Below are positions 18,190-27,544 of a DNA stretch of 33,673 nt, in pieces. The notes beneath the pieces were generated by a model. The model was not told where the DNA came from. It searched no databases and saw nothing but the letters and a program-made list of their open reading frames with translations. The stretch covers positions 1 through 33,673 of the forward strand of contig CAIVSG010000056.1 of the NCBI GenBank assembly GCA_903908555.1, read 5' to 3'. The translations under genes were made by a program, and so were the position numbers. This DNA is from an uncultured Chlorobiaceae bacterium. Lineage in GTDB: Bacteria > Bacteroidota > Chlorobiia > Chlorobiales > Chlorobiaceae. Position 1 is the stretch's first letter; each line of letters begins with the position of its first letter.

Positions 18190-18632
18190 ACTTCATCCCT
18201 TTTAAAAGGAAACATTATTAGACATATTAAATTTTTTTTTTTGGTAGTATTGCCCACCACTCGTTTATTCCTGCTTCGTAACTTACTTCTACGAATATCG
18301 GGAATAAATATACCATACAACTCAAGTTATTGTGGCCGTGGTTGGGTTTTCTGGTCGCGGTTAAATTACATATTGGTGAACAATCATGGTTAAGTCCAGG
18401 TGTTCTGGTGCATACACATGTTCTTGCTGATATTAAAATTGGTAATTTTTGTGATATTGGCCTAGGCGTTGAAATCATGACAAGTAGTCATGAAATTGGT
18501 CCAACGGCAAGGAGGGCCTGTACTGGTACTGCAAAGTCTGTTTTTATTGGTAACGGCACTTGGATTGGTGCTAAAAGTATAATTTTAGGCGGTGTTACTA
18601 TCGGTGATGGATGTGTCGTTGCAGCGGGCTCA
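18190..18632 (+). pseudogene. hexapeptide-repeat (LbH) acyltransferase, frameshifted and truncated
   Basis: Three frames together spell a WcaF/maltose-acetyltransferase-like protein. Frame 1 gives LPTTRLFLLRNLLLRISG and CGRGWVF up to 18351. Removing one T at 18352 gives GRG, and removing a second T at 18362 gives KLHIGEQSWLSPGVLVHTH, continuing through SSHEIGPTARRA and WIGAKSIILGGVTIGDG. The conserved GDGCVVAAGS then stops matching after 18632, where an IS fragment begins, so the C-terminal coil and tail are lost. The gene once acetylated a sugar of the polymer; it should now be inactive. Confidence 0.8.
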
Positions 18633-18829
18633 AGGAGGATGTCAGCGCACCGGTCATTTCAGTAAGCGTGTATTTTGATACCTTCCGTCGTCAGCTCATC
18701 GATACGGCAGGCAAGATTGTCCGCCATGCGGGGAAACTGATTATGAAAGTACCACGAGCTACCTTTGAACGATTACAGCTGGATCGTTTGTTTGCAGCCT
18801 GTCAGAGTGCGCCGGTAATGAGCGGTTAA
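18633..18829 (+). mobile_element. C-terminal fragment of an IS transposase (IS1380/DDE type)
   Basis: From the breakpoint in the acyltransferase gene one frame reads FDTFRRQLIDTAGKIVRHAG and KLIMKVPRATFERL, ending at the TAA at 18827. The basic pattern of a helix followed by KIVRHAGKLIMKVP resembles the C-terminus of IS1380-type DDE transposases. The catalytic core is absent. The following 226 bp (18830-19055) contain no gene and may be the rest of the element's right end; I could not identify a terminal inverted repeat. Confidence 0.6.
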
Positions 18830-19055
18830 AACAATAGTTTTGACGGGAGAGGTTCGCTCGGTAAGAGAAAATAACGGATTGATGCCATGTCGAAAGCAGG
18901 TTTACCGGATAATTCATGCTGAAAACTGGCATTTCTCAATGTCCAGATAATAATTCCTGTTCGTTTCAGCTATCGCTATCAGATTATTGCATTTTATGGC
19001 GCTCTGAACGGTCTTGAGTATTACAAATCTTAAATAACAAAAGGGTATTTATAAA

Positions 19056-20167
19056 GTGCGTATAGCCTTCGATTATCAAGCCTTTTGCATTCAAACTTAC
19101 GGTGGTATTTTACGTTACTTTGTCCGATTGGTAGAACAACTAATTGCACAGGAACAGGAGGTTCGCGTTTTTGCGCCATTTCATTGGAATCACTATTTAA
19201 AAGAATTACCATCCGGAATAGTAAATGGATATGGATTGAAACGTTATCCTCCAAAGAGTAGTCGATTGATGTTGCCACTAAATCAGTTTGTTTCAGAAAT
19301 TGCAATGAAGCAATGGAATCCTCATGTAGAGCATGAAACATATTATTCAAAAGAAGGTTCGGTTCCAAAGGGGATCCCAACTGTGATTACAGTCTATGAT
19401 ATGATCCATGAACTTTTTGCTGCTAAATTTTCTCCATGTGACCAAACCTCACAGATGAAACGCATTGCTATTGATCGGGCTGATCATGTGATCTGTATCT
19501 CTGAGAGTACACGAGAAGATTTGATTCGTCATTTTGCGACAGATGATAAAATAGTATCTGTGGTCCATCTCGGATTTGAGGATTTCTCGTTTGTAAAACA
19601 GAACTGTGTGCAATCTCTTACAACTAAAAGACCCTATCTGCTTTATGTTGGTGGTCGAGAAGGGTACAAAATTTTAATAATTTTGTGCGTGCCATTGCAA
19701 TATCCAAAATGCTAAAAAAAGATTTTGATATTCTCACATTTTGCGGTGGTAGGCTCACTCGATTGGAAGTGACTCTTCTTTCGGAGTTAGGCTTTAAGCC
19801 AGAGCAAGTTAAGCAACTTGGTGGTGATGATAAACTTCTTAGTCAGCTTTATGGAGGCGCAGCAGCTTTTTTATATCCCTCTTTGTATGAAGGCTTCGGA
19901 CTTCCCCCATTAGAGGCGATGGCTCACAACTGTCCCATTATTAGTAGCAAAACGAGCTCTATGCCTGAAGTTATTGGAGATGCTGCTGAATTCTTTAACC
20001 CTGCAGCAATTGAGGATATCGCAGCCGCTATCGAACGGGTGGTTTACTCCTCAAGTAGAACCCATGAACTCATAAAACTTGGTCAAGAACGACTCAATCA
20101 CTTTTCGTGGGGTCGTTGCGCCGATCAAACTCTTGCTATTTATCACCAAATATGTAATCGTGTATAA
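19056..20167 (+). pseudogene. second copy of the GT4 glycosyltransferase, one-base frameshift
   Basis: The GTG at 19056 opens MRIAFDYQAF with YGGILRYFVRL, paralogous to the gene at 15850. The frame is lost at the A-run 19668-19671: the paralogue has TATAAAAATTTT where this copy has TACAAAATTTT, one A fewer. Restoring the base gives YKNFNNFVRAIAISKML and joins the frame that carries EGFGLPPLEAMA and ends at 20167. The repaired protein would have 370 residues against 369 in the intact copy. The first 219 codons alone lack the donor-binding domain. Slippage-corrected expression through the short A-run is conceivable but not shown. Confidence 0.88.
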
Positions 20168-20426
20168 ATAAGCTTGTTTTGATGATGAGGGATAAGTGAA
20201 TATTCTGTAGAAAAGTGTACTAATAAATCCATCCTTTGCGCATTTGCGGTTAGTCGATCCATTAATAAAGCCGATAAACTGTCTGCCGTTGTTGTTTCCC
20301 ACATCATCGCTGTGAATAAATCATTAGATGAGAGCATGGCACATTTAACATTCAGGCGTTACCCTCGATTAGCTTTAATCATCTGCCACTTACCCATATT
20401 TATCCAAAACAAAGAATAATTTAATA
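20168..20426. other. AT-rich spacer, possible decayed coding DNA
   Basis: 259 bp with no called gene. On the + strand an open stretch (about 20226-20420) lacks a start and has no family I recognise. It is probably remnant DNA between the broken glycosyltransferase and the polymerase gene. Confidence 0.4.
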
Positions 20427-21695
20427 ATGTATTTGATAAAGAAGCATTCACCTTTTTTGTTTATGCAGTTGTGGTGGGTATTTTGGCTTGCTGCTGCAAA
20501 TATTGGAGCAACGGGACTTGTTACACCTTCAATTACAACAAACTTATTAGCAGTACTTCTTAGTCTAACAACCATTTGCGGATATGTTTTAATGCACTAC
20601 TTTCCAAGGGAATATAAATTGATACGATATGGGGGTGATGATAATTCATTTTTAAATAAGTTACATAAAATAAATAAGTTCATATTTAATGCTATTCTAA
20701 TTGTAGATGGATTTTATTGTTATAAAGCCATAAAAATATTTATTGATGAAGGTATAATCGGCTATCGTATAAAGACATTTTCAACATATAACACACCTTC
20801 AATTCTTTACGGAAGTGCTCAAGTAGAGTTAACTCATTTGATAATAATTGAGCCATTATCGTTATTTTTTATGATCTCATCAATAACCCTTTATTTATAC
20901 AAAGCAGATATTAAGTATTTGTATTGCGCATTTTTGATAGCTTTTATCCAATCAATAATTGTGATGGGAAGATTTAATTTATATACATTAGTAGTTTTAA
21001 CCATTTATGGGGGGTATGTATACGGTAAAAAATTCAAAATAAAATTGCTATTCCTTTCATTATTAATTATATCAATAATACTTGTAGGTGTATCTACATT
21101 AAGAGATAATTATGAAGGCAAGAACGTTCTTGTCGAAATTGCAAGTAGCTCTGTATATGATTATCATGTCATAGGTTTCTTGCTTTTTGATAAAGCAATA
21201 AATGATAAAAATTCGTTTATTAATAACGAAATTACATATGGTCGGGCTGTTTTTGGCGGAATAGATCGTGCGGTTACTTTATTAATAAGTAGATTTGATA
21301 AATCTTTTGAACTTGGCTTAAAAAATACAGGCGCTGATAGACAAGATAGAATAGATGTCAGTAATCAACGAAATGAGATTCGTGAATATAACGCACATTA
21401 TACCATTATGTATCTTCTTTACTCTGACGGGGGTGTAATCGGCATTATGTTTTTTGGAATGTTTTATGGTATTATATCAGCATTTATTTTAAAAAAATAT
21501 TATTATAGCAATTCTCCAAAATACTTTTTAGCTATTATGTTGTTGTTTAATGCCTCATTTCTTGCTATTTTTACGTCACCATTGGAAAGTGTCGGTTATT
21601 GGGGATGTGTATTTATTACTTATCTTACTAGTAAAAAGATTAAAATGTTCAGGAGTCAGCAACCACATGATAATTTATTCGCTCAAGTCTCTTAA
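20427..21695 (+). CDS. Wzy-type O-antigen/capsule repeat-unit polymerase
   Basis: 422 residues with about ten membrane helices and almost no sequence motifs, as is normal for Wzy. The clues are the hydropathy pattern, a large loop between helices in the second half (about 225-320, with STLRDNYEGKN and ADRQDRIDVSNQRNE), and AHYTIMYLLYSDGGVIGIMF just after it, which resembles the conserved late segment of oligosaccharide repeat-unit polymerases. With the Wzx-type flippase and the Wzz-type protein it would complete a Wzy-dependent pathway. The DNA is strikingly AT-rich, so the gene is probably a horizontal acquisition. Confidence 0.75.
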   Translation: MYLIKKHSPFLFMQLWWVFWLAAANIGATGLVTPSITTNLLAVLLSLTTICGYVLMHYFPREYKLIRYGGDDNSFLNKLHKINKFIFNAILIVDGFYCYKAIKIFIDEGIIGYRIKTFSTYNTPSILYGSAQVELTHLIIIEPLSLFFMISSITLYLYKADIKYLYCAFLIAFIQSIIVMGRFNLYTLVVLTIYGGYVYGKKFKIKLLFLSLLIISIILVGVSTLRDNYEGKNVLVEIASSSVYDYHVIGFLLFDKAINDKNSFINNEITYGRAVFGGIDRAVTLLISRFDKSFELGLKNTGADRQDRIDVSNQRNEIREYNAHYTIMYLLYSDGGVIGIMFFGMFYGIISAFILKKYYYSNSPKYFLAIMLLFNASFLAIFTSPLESVGYWGCVFITYLTSKKIKMFRSQQPHDNLFAQVS

Positions 21696-21802
21696 TTACA
21701 TTTTCCTTGTAATTTTTTTAAGAAATAATAATTCATATTTATATGATTTTAATTATTAAATATTTTTGCGATTATTCCGCTATAATTTTTTAAGATGAAT
21801 CC

Positions 21803-22525
21803 ATGTCTATATGTATTATTACTGTAGTCAAAAATAATCCGATTGATATGTTGGAGACATATTATTCGATTAAAAGTAATTTGCATAACATTAAGTTATG
21901 GATAATTGTTGATGGAAATAACGGGACATCCATAACTTCAATAATGGAAGAAGAAATAAGGTTTTATGATAATGTTAAAATAATAAAAGGGTTAGATCGA
22001 GGTTTGTATAATGCAATGAATATTGGAGCCTCTTATGCTGGTGATGAGGATTACCTTTGGTGGATTAATGCTGGTGATAAATTATATGAAATCCCTGAAA
22101 TTAATTTTAATTATGATTTATTGTTTTATAAAATTATAATTAAAGAAACTTCTAAAATATCAAAATTAGATGTTAAAAATTTGGATAACGGTAAAAATTA
22201 TTTTCCTGTATCGATATTTTGGCATCAGGGGTTTATAGTTAAGAAAAAAATATTTGCTAAATATTTATATGATGAAAGCCTTAAGCTTGCCGCTGATTTA
22301 TATTTAATGAGTTTATGTCAAAAGTATGAACAATATTTTGTTTCGGATCAGATTATATGTACATATTCTATTGGCGGTATATCTAATAAACTACCTATAT
22401 TGTGGTTAAAAGAATATATAAAGGTTGCCAATAAACTTCAAATTAATATATTTATGATGCCACTAAAGTGTTATTTACTAATTATTAAACTCATCATAAA
22501 AGGAGTTATTTTAAGTTTTAAATGA
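21803..22525 (+). CDS. family 2 glycosyltransferase (WcaE/PssI-like)
   Basis: 240 residues. MSICIITVVKNNP is a typical GT2 first strand, LDRGLYNAMNIG matches the D-x-G-x-Y-x-A-M-N motif of WcaE-like enzymes, and WWINAGDKL gives the NAGD form of the metal-binding site (about 89-92). FWHQGFIVKK marks the acceptor-side region. Hydrophobic C-terminal residues (CYLLIIKLIIKGVILSF) may sit on the membrane. The gene is the most AT-rich of the window and probably entered together with the polymerase. Confidence 0.8.
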   Translation: MSICIITVVKNNPIDMLETYYSIKSNLHNIKLWIIVDGNNGTSITSIMEEEIRFYDNVKIIKGLDRGLYNAMNIGASYAGDEDYLWWINAGDKLYEIPEINFNYDLLFYKIIIKETSKISKLDVKNLDNGKNYFPVSIFWHQGFIVKKKIFAKYLYDESLKLAADLYLMSLCQKYEQYFVSDQIICTYSIGGISNKLPILWLKEYIKVANKLQINIFMMPLKCYLLIIKLIIKGVILSFK

Positions 22526-22853
22526 TTGTAATAATGCGCAAAATATTCTGAAGCTTTGCTTCTTGAAAGAATAGATAACATCTTATCTAAGTCAAATAGG
22601 TTTAGTTGGCAGTAACTGAAATTCTGCTCTTGATTATAGATTCCCTCACAGTCTTGATAATGTTCCAGCTATGCAAATTTATGAAATAATTAGATTTACG
22701 CCTAAGCCGAGTTACTGAAAAGAATATTAAGCACTTTGATGGATTAATGTTTTACAAAAATCTAAAATTCGTTGCAAAACATATTGATAAACGACTTGTA
22801 GGTCGATGTTAACCTGTATACTTCATTTTCTTATATTTCTCATCGCATACTAA
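22526..22853. other. spacer with possible unidentified gene remains
   Basis: 328 bp with no intact gene. Short open stretches with protein-like composition occur (HSLDNVPAMQIYEIIRFTPK near 22640-22700, and HFDGLMFYKNLKFVAKHIDK ending at about 22812), in different frames and without a start. They could be pieces of a former gene, which I do not recognise. Confidence 0.4.
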
Positions 22854-23720
22854 ATGTCTGATATCAAAAATAAATCAAATATCGTAGCAATAATCGTTGC
22901 TTACAATTCTAACCCTAACCGACTAAATTCCTTGTTGACTGCAGTTTCTATATGTAACGTTGGGGTTATTGTTGCGGATAATTCTGAAAATGTAGCATGT
23001 AATAGAGTTATTCAAAAAATTACGGAATTCCATAATGGTACTTATATTTGTATGAATGGTAATAAGGGAATTGCAATAGCAAAAAATACTGCTATTTCAA
23101 AAGCTTGGTCTCTAGGGGCCAACTACTCTCTTTTGCTTGATGATGATAGTACGCTGATTCCTGGGATGATTGAGAGATTGCAATCTGCACTAGAATCTGT
23201 TTTCTCTGAAATGGTTGTTTTTGGAGCTCGGACAGTTGATATGACAGGGAAAGATATTAGTAATGCACGTCCCAATGGTAGTTATTTAACACTATGTCGG
23301 GATATGAATAGTTCAGGAACTCTTATATCTCGTGAGATATTTGAAGTTGTTGGGAAGTTTGACGAGTCACTTTTTATAGACTGCGTTGATTTTGATTGGG
23401 GATGGCGTGCTCTTCAGAGAGGGTTTAAGTTAGTCCTTGTTGATGATGCTAAGCTTGAACACCGTTTAGGTGTTAGAACAATCGGTATGCTTCGGATTCC
23501 ATCTCCTATAAGGCATTACTATCAATACAGGAATGTATTACGATTAATGGTGCGAAGTTATACACCATTAAAATGGACCTTAATGCAATCGATAAAACTC
23601 ATTGCGAAGCTAGTACTGATATTAATTATGATGGATCATAGGCGAGATCGGCTGAAATATGCTTTCCTGGGTATAATTGATGCGTTTAGGTCGAATGGTG
23701 GAAAATACAGCTATAAGTGA
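22854..23720 (+). CDS. family 2 glycosyltransferase, rhamnosyltransferase-like
   Basis: 288 residues. VAIIVAYNSNPNRL, VIVADNS, NKGIAIAKN and YSLLLDDDST (D96-D98) followed by FIDCVDFDWGWRALQRG give the COG1216-type GT2 pattern seen in rhamnosyltransferases such as RfbF/WbbL. The C-terminal YRNVLRLMVRSY region is also typical. The donor is not proved; rhamnose is only the common one for the group. It starts a group of closely spaced genes running to 29114. Confidence 0.82.
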   Translation: MSDIKNKSNIVAIIVAYNSNPNRLNSLLTAVSICNVGVIVADNSENVACNRVIQKITEFHNGTYICMNGNKGIAIAKNTAISKAWSLGANYSLLLDDDSTLIPGMIERLQSALESVFSEMVVFGARTVDMTGKDISNARPNGSYLTLCRDMNSSGTLISREIFEVVGKFDESLFIDCVDFDWGWRALQRGFKLVLVDDAKLEHRLGVRTIGMLRIPSPIRHYYQYRNVLRLMVRSYTPLKWTLMQSIKLIAKLVLILIMMDHRRDRLKYAFLGIIDAFRSNGGKYSYK

Positions 23721-23772
23721 ATGTCTGACATAATCCCTATTAAATTTAATATCGAAAACCTATATATGAATT

Positions 23773-24762
23773 ATGAATACCAAGCTTGATGAGTCTCAGA
23801 TATCTATTGTATCCGGTGGGGCAGGTTTTATCGGTAACCAAATTATTGGGAGATTGATATCCGAAGGTAGAGGTGTTGCCGTTGTCGATAATTTTTCGAG
23901 AGGACTTCGAGCACACCTTGATGTGTTTGCGCATAATTCTCTTCTTCATATAATTGAAGCTGACCTTTCCATTCGAAGAGAATGCATGAACGCGTTTGAT
24001 GTTGCTGCAACAAAAGGAAGAGTAGTTGAAGTATGGCATCTCGCTGCAAACTCCGACATTCCTGCTGGAGTCGCAGATCCGGATGTGGATTTGAAGGATA
24101 CTTTTTTAACTACTTTCGAGCTATTAAGGTGTATGAAGATTTTTGGTATAAAGTCTTTTCACTTTGCGTCTAGCTCCGCGGTTTATGGCGACTTGGGTTC
24201 AACACCTTTACATGAAGGTATAGTACCTTTGTTGCCGATTTCTAACTATGGGGCTATGAAACTTGCTTCGGAGGCGCAGGCAAGTGCTGCCGCTGAGAGT
24301 TTCCTTGAACGTGTAAACATATTTCGGTTTCCTAATGTTGTTGGAATTCCTGCCACACATGGTGTAATTTTTGACTTTATTTTAAAGCTTTTATCCAATC
24401 AGGATGTTCTTCATGTTCTAGGAGATGGTTCTCAACAGAAAGCCTACATGCATGTTTCTGATTTAGTAGATGCTATGTTCACTGTATCATCAAGCAAGAT
24501 TAATGAGAAAATCGAGGTAATAAATATTGGCCCTGTCGATGAAGGAGTGAGCGTACGTTGGATTGCCGAACAGGTCGTTGCGCGCGTAAGTCCATATGCA
24601 AAAATCAAATATGGAAATGGGAATAAAGGTTGGGTTGGGGATGTACCGCGATTTAACTATTCAACTGATCGTTTGCAGTCTTATGGATGGTCACCAAAGT
24701 TAAACTCCTCTGAGGCGATTATTCGAGCAATTGATGAAATTGCCATCCAAAAAGGATTTTAA
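23773..24762 (+). CDS. NAD-dependent sugar-nucleotide epimerase/dehydratase (SDR)
   Basis: 329 residues. Extended SDR fold: VSGGAGFIGNQIIG (GGAGFIG 15-21), VVDNFSRG, HLAANSDI, FASSSAVYGD and the catalytic SNYGAMK (Y159, K163), then FRFPNVVGIPATHGVIFDF. It resembles the UDP-glucose 4-epimerase or dTDP-glucose dehydratase-like group, but the exact reaction cannot be chosen. It is next to glycosyltransferases and just upstream of the GDP-heptose genes, so it probably modifies one of the donors. Confidence 0.8.
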   Translation: MNTKLDESQISIVSGGAGFIGNQIIGRLISEGRGVAVVDNFSRGLRAHLDVFAHNSLLHIIEADLSIRRECMNAFDVAATKGRVVEVWHLAANSDIPAGVADPDVDLKDTFLTTFELLRCMKIFGIKSFHFASSSAVYGDLGSTPLHEGIVPLLPISNYGAMKLASEAQASAAAESFLERVNIFRFPNVVGIPATHGVIFDFILKLLSNQDVLHVLGDGSQQKAYMHVSDLVDAMFTVSSSKINEKIEVINIGPVDEGVSVRWIAEQVVARVSPYAKIKYGNGNKGWVGDVPRFNYSTDRLQSYGWSPKLNSSEAIIRAIDEIAIQKGF

Positions 24763-24790
24763 TAAATCTTATTAATCCCCTATCTGACTT

Positions 24791-25600
24791 ATGCAAGAAG
24801 TAAAACCAAAAGTCTCAATAATCATACCTTCCTTCAATGAATCTGAAAGAATTTTAGAACAGAGTTTTGCAAGTTTGGTATCGCAGTCTTTTGGAGACTT
24901 CGAATGCTTGGTTATTGATGAGAGCACTGATTTATTTATTGCAAAATCGTGCAAAAGGCTTTGTGAACAAGATAAGCGATTTTCTTATATCCATCCAGAA
25001 AAAAGGATAGGTCTTGCTGCCAGTCTGAATCTCGGTATTTCCAAAGCCAAAGGTGATTTGATAGCCCGTTTTGATGCTGATGATTTATGTATGCCTAACC
25101 GCTTGGAACTTCAAGTATCCTTTATGGATTCTTATCCTGATATCGATATCCTTGGTGGAGGCTTGGAAATCATGAACGAAGAAGGTAAGACGCTTGCTTT
25201 TCGACAATATCCTTCCGATCATTCTCGTATAGAACGGCGCCTTCTGACAACGACTGCTATTGCTCATCCAACGGTGATGATGCGCAAAAATATTATTGAT
25301 AGGTTTGGTGGTTATGATTCAAGTTTCCGATTTTCGGAAGATCTCGATTTATGGTTGAGGTTAATTAATCGTGGTGTTAAATTTGCCAATTTAAGCGAGG
25401 TATTGGTGCGTTATCGTCAACAGACGACACACCGCAATCCATTACATTGGCGCTTCAATCTGAGAGCAAGGACGAAAAATATGAGCATGCGCCACTTGCC
25501 TCTACGTGTTTTTGGTATTTGTGCTATTGCAGTATGGGGAAGTTTACCCGGATCGATACAGAAAAGGATATATAGTTACATGCTACTCCGTAATTATTGA
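24791..25600 (+). CDS. family 2 glycosyltransferase
   Basis: 269 residues. VSIIIPSFNESERILEQS, GLAASLNLGISKAKGDLIAR and FDADD (D95, D97, D98) give the GT2 nucleotide-sugar site, and FRFSEDLDLWLRL the catalytic-base region. AHPTVMMRK lies between them. The VIDEST motif replaces the more usual VDDGST. It ends 9 bp before the heptose fusion gene, so the two are probably cotranscribed; it could be the heptosyltransferase of the repeat unit, an inference from position only. Confidence 0.85.
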   Translation: MQEVKPKVSIIIPSFNESERILEQSFASLVSQSFGDFECLVIDESTDLFIAKSCKRLCEQDKRFSYIHPEKRIGLAASLNLGISKAKGDLIARFDADDLCMPNRLELQVSFMDSYPDIDILGGGLEIMNEEGKTLAFRQYPSDHSRIERRLLTTTAIAHPTVMMRKNIIDRFGGYDSSFRFSEDLDLWLRLINRGVKFANLSEVLVRYRQQTTHRNPLHWRFNLRARTKNMSMRHLPLRVFGICAIAVWGSLPGSIQKRIYSYMLLRNY

Positions 25601-25609
25601 CCAGTCTTA

Positions 25610-27538
25610 ATGCTCGAACTTATGAGTTCCAATAATATATCTAGCCAGGTTGCTATCCTTGCGGGTGGCATGGGAACCCGTTTGAAGGGGCGTACCGGTA
25701 GTCTTCCAAAGCCTATGGCACCGATTATGGGTCGACCTGTTCTTGAGCATCAAATTGAACTTTGCAAACGTCATGGTTTTACTCGTATTGCATTGTTGGT
25801 TCATTATGAGTATGACCGCATTTGTGCTTATTTCGAGGATGGCAAGCGATGGGGGGTTGAGCTAACATATCATGTAGAGCAGGTTGCTCGAGGAACAGCA
25901 GGTGCTTTACTTGATGCATTTGACGGTATGGATGATCGATTCATTGTGCTCTATGGTGACACCTATGCAGATGTTGATCTTTGTACAGTATGGGAGAGCC
26001 ATATTGCAAGTGGGGCTTGCGCAACGCTGTTTTTGCATCCTAATGATCACCCGCATGACTCTGATTTGGTAGAGATTGATGATAATTTCCAAGTGGTGGC
26101 TATGCATCCATACCCTCATCCTCAGAATGAGCTTTACCCAAATCTTGTTAATGCAGCTCTTTATGTTTTGGAGCGAGATATTCTAATAAAAGTGGTACCT
26201 GTAACTGGAAAGTCCGATCTTGCCAAGCACATGTTTCCTGCTATGCTTGTTGCAAAGATGCCTATTCATGCATATAGAACTCCCGAATATATTAAAGATA
26301 TGGGTACTCCAGACCGTATCGATAAGGTTGAAAGAGATATTGTGGTTGGCTTACCTGAACGTCTATCTTCTCGTCATGCAAGGCAGGCTGTATTTATGGA
26401 TCGCGATGGCACTTTAAATGTTGAGGTAAATCATCTTCATCTGCCGTCCCAGTTAGTTTTACTGCCAGGCGTAGCGGAGGCGATATATGAACTCAATGGA
26501 GCTGGTATTTTGGCTGTTGGAGTGACTAATCAACCGGTTGTCGCTCGTGGCGATGTAACATGGGCAGAGCTACATCGTATTCATGCCAGGCTTGATGAAT
26601 TACTTGGTCAAGGCAAAGCATATCTTGATCGTCTCTATGTCTGTCCTCACCATCCGGAATGTGGGTTTACGGGCGAGGTTTCTGAACTCAAAATTGATTG
26701 TGATTGCCGTAAGCCGCGAACTGGGATGTTTAATCGCGCAGTAGTTGAGTTAAACATTGATCGGGGACAGTCATGGATGGTAGGTGATACTACTTCTGAT
26801 ATTCGTGCGGGTAAGAATGCAGGTTTGCGAACCATTCTTGTTCGCACCGGGTATGCAGGACTTGATGGAAAATATTCTGATGAGCCAGACTATGTCATGC
26901 CTGATTTTCCAGCTGCAGTAGGTTGGATTCTTCATGGTCATGCGTCTATTGCTCGTCAGTTATTGTCTATAACGGCATCAATAGTAACAGCGAAACAACG
27001 GATGATACTTGTAGCTGGCCCTGCCCGTGCAGGGAAGAGCTCTACAGCGCGTGTATTGGCTGAACAATTAAGAGCGGCTGGATGGGTAGTACATATGTTT
27101 TCGCTTGATGGCTGGCTGCGGCCAATTGATCAGCGTCTTGAAGGTGCTGGTCTCCTCCATCGTTATGACATGCAAGCAATTGTGTCCATGTTAACTCCTA
27201 TTCTTAAAGGCGGACGACACTGGATACAGTTGCCATTTTATGAACGTATGTCTCGCAGTATCCAGTCTGGGCATCAGCATTCGATTGGTCCTGATGATCT
27301 TATCATTCTTGAAGGCGTTCCAGCGCTGTTGGAGCCTGCATTGATTGGTTCTGCAGATGTGCGTGTTTTTGTTGATGTAGATGATGAAGAGCGGTTACGC
27401 CGCCTGAAAGCTGATTATGCTTGGCGTGGTGAGCCATGGGAGAGTGTTGAGATTCGATTGCATTCTCGTGATCATGATGAATTACCCGTTGTTCGTGCAA
27501 GTGCTAAGAATGCGACTCACCGTATTTCAACTTATTGA
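25610..27538 (+). CDS. three-domain fusion: HddC-like nucleotidyltransferase, GmhB-like phosphatase, P-loop kinase
   Basis: 642 residues. Domain 1 (about 12-245): sugar-1-phosphate nucleotidyltransferase with AILAGGMGTRLKG, LPKPMAPI, GDTYAD (116-121) and YIKDMGTPDRI, like D-glycero-D-manno-heptose-1-phosphate guanylyltransferase HddC. Domain 2 (about 258-440): HAD phosphatase with FMDRDGTLN (D264, D266), VTNQP, CRKPRTGMF (K368) and VGDTTSDI (D393), and the GmhB-type zinc ligands CPHHPEC and CDC. Domain 3 (about 462-642): P-loop kinase with GPARAGKSS (470-478), FSLDGWLRP and ILEGVPAL, like uridine kinase-type enzymes. It is followed after 6 bp by hddA, then gmhA. Domains 1 and 2 fit two steps of GDP-heptose synthesis. 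The job of domain 3 is unknown, since the adjacent HddA already supplies the pathway kinase. The ATG at 25622 is an alternative start. Confidence 0.88.
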   Translation: MLELMSSNNISSQVAILAGGMGTRLKGRTGSLPKPMAPIMGRPVLEHQIELCKRHGFTRIALLVHYEYDRICAYFEDGKRWGVELTYHVEQVARGTAGALLDAFDGMDDRFIVLYGDTYADVDLCTVWESHIASGACATLFLHPNDHPHDSDLVEIDDNFQVVAMHPYPHPQNELYPNLVNAALYVLERDILIKVVPVTGKSDLAKHMFPAMLVAKMPIHAYRTPEYIKDMGTPDRIDKVERDIVVGLPERLSSRHARQAVFMDRDGTLNVEVNHLHLPSQLVLLPGVAEAIYELNGAGILAVGVTNQPVVARGDVTWAELHRIHARLDELLGQGKAYLDRLYVCPHHPECGFTGEVSELKIDCDCRKPRTGMFNRAVVELNIDRGQSWMVGDTTSDIRAGKNAGLRTILVRTGYAGLDGKYSDEPDYVMPDFPAAVGWILHGHASIARQLLSITASIVTAKQRMILVAGPARAGKSSTARVLAEQLRAAGWVVHMFSLDGWLRPIDQRLEGAGLLHRYDMQAIVSMLTPILKGGRHWIQLPFYERMSRSIQSGHQHSIGPDDLIILEGVPALLEPALIGSADVRVFVDVDDEERLRRLKADYAWRGEPWESVEIRLHSRDHDELPVVRASAKNATHRISTY

Positions 27539-27544
27539 CCAATT

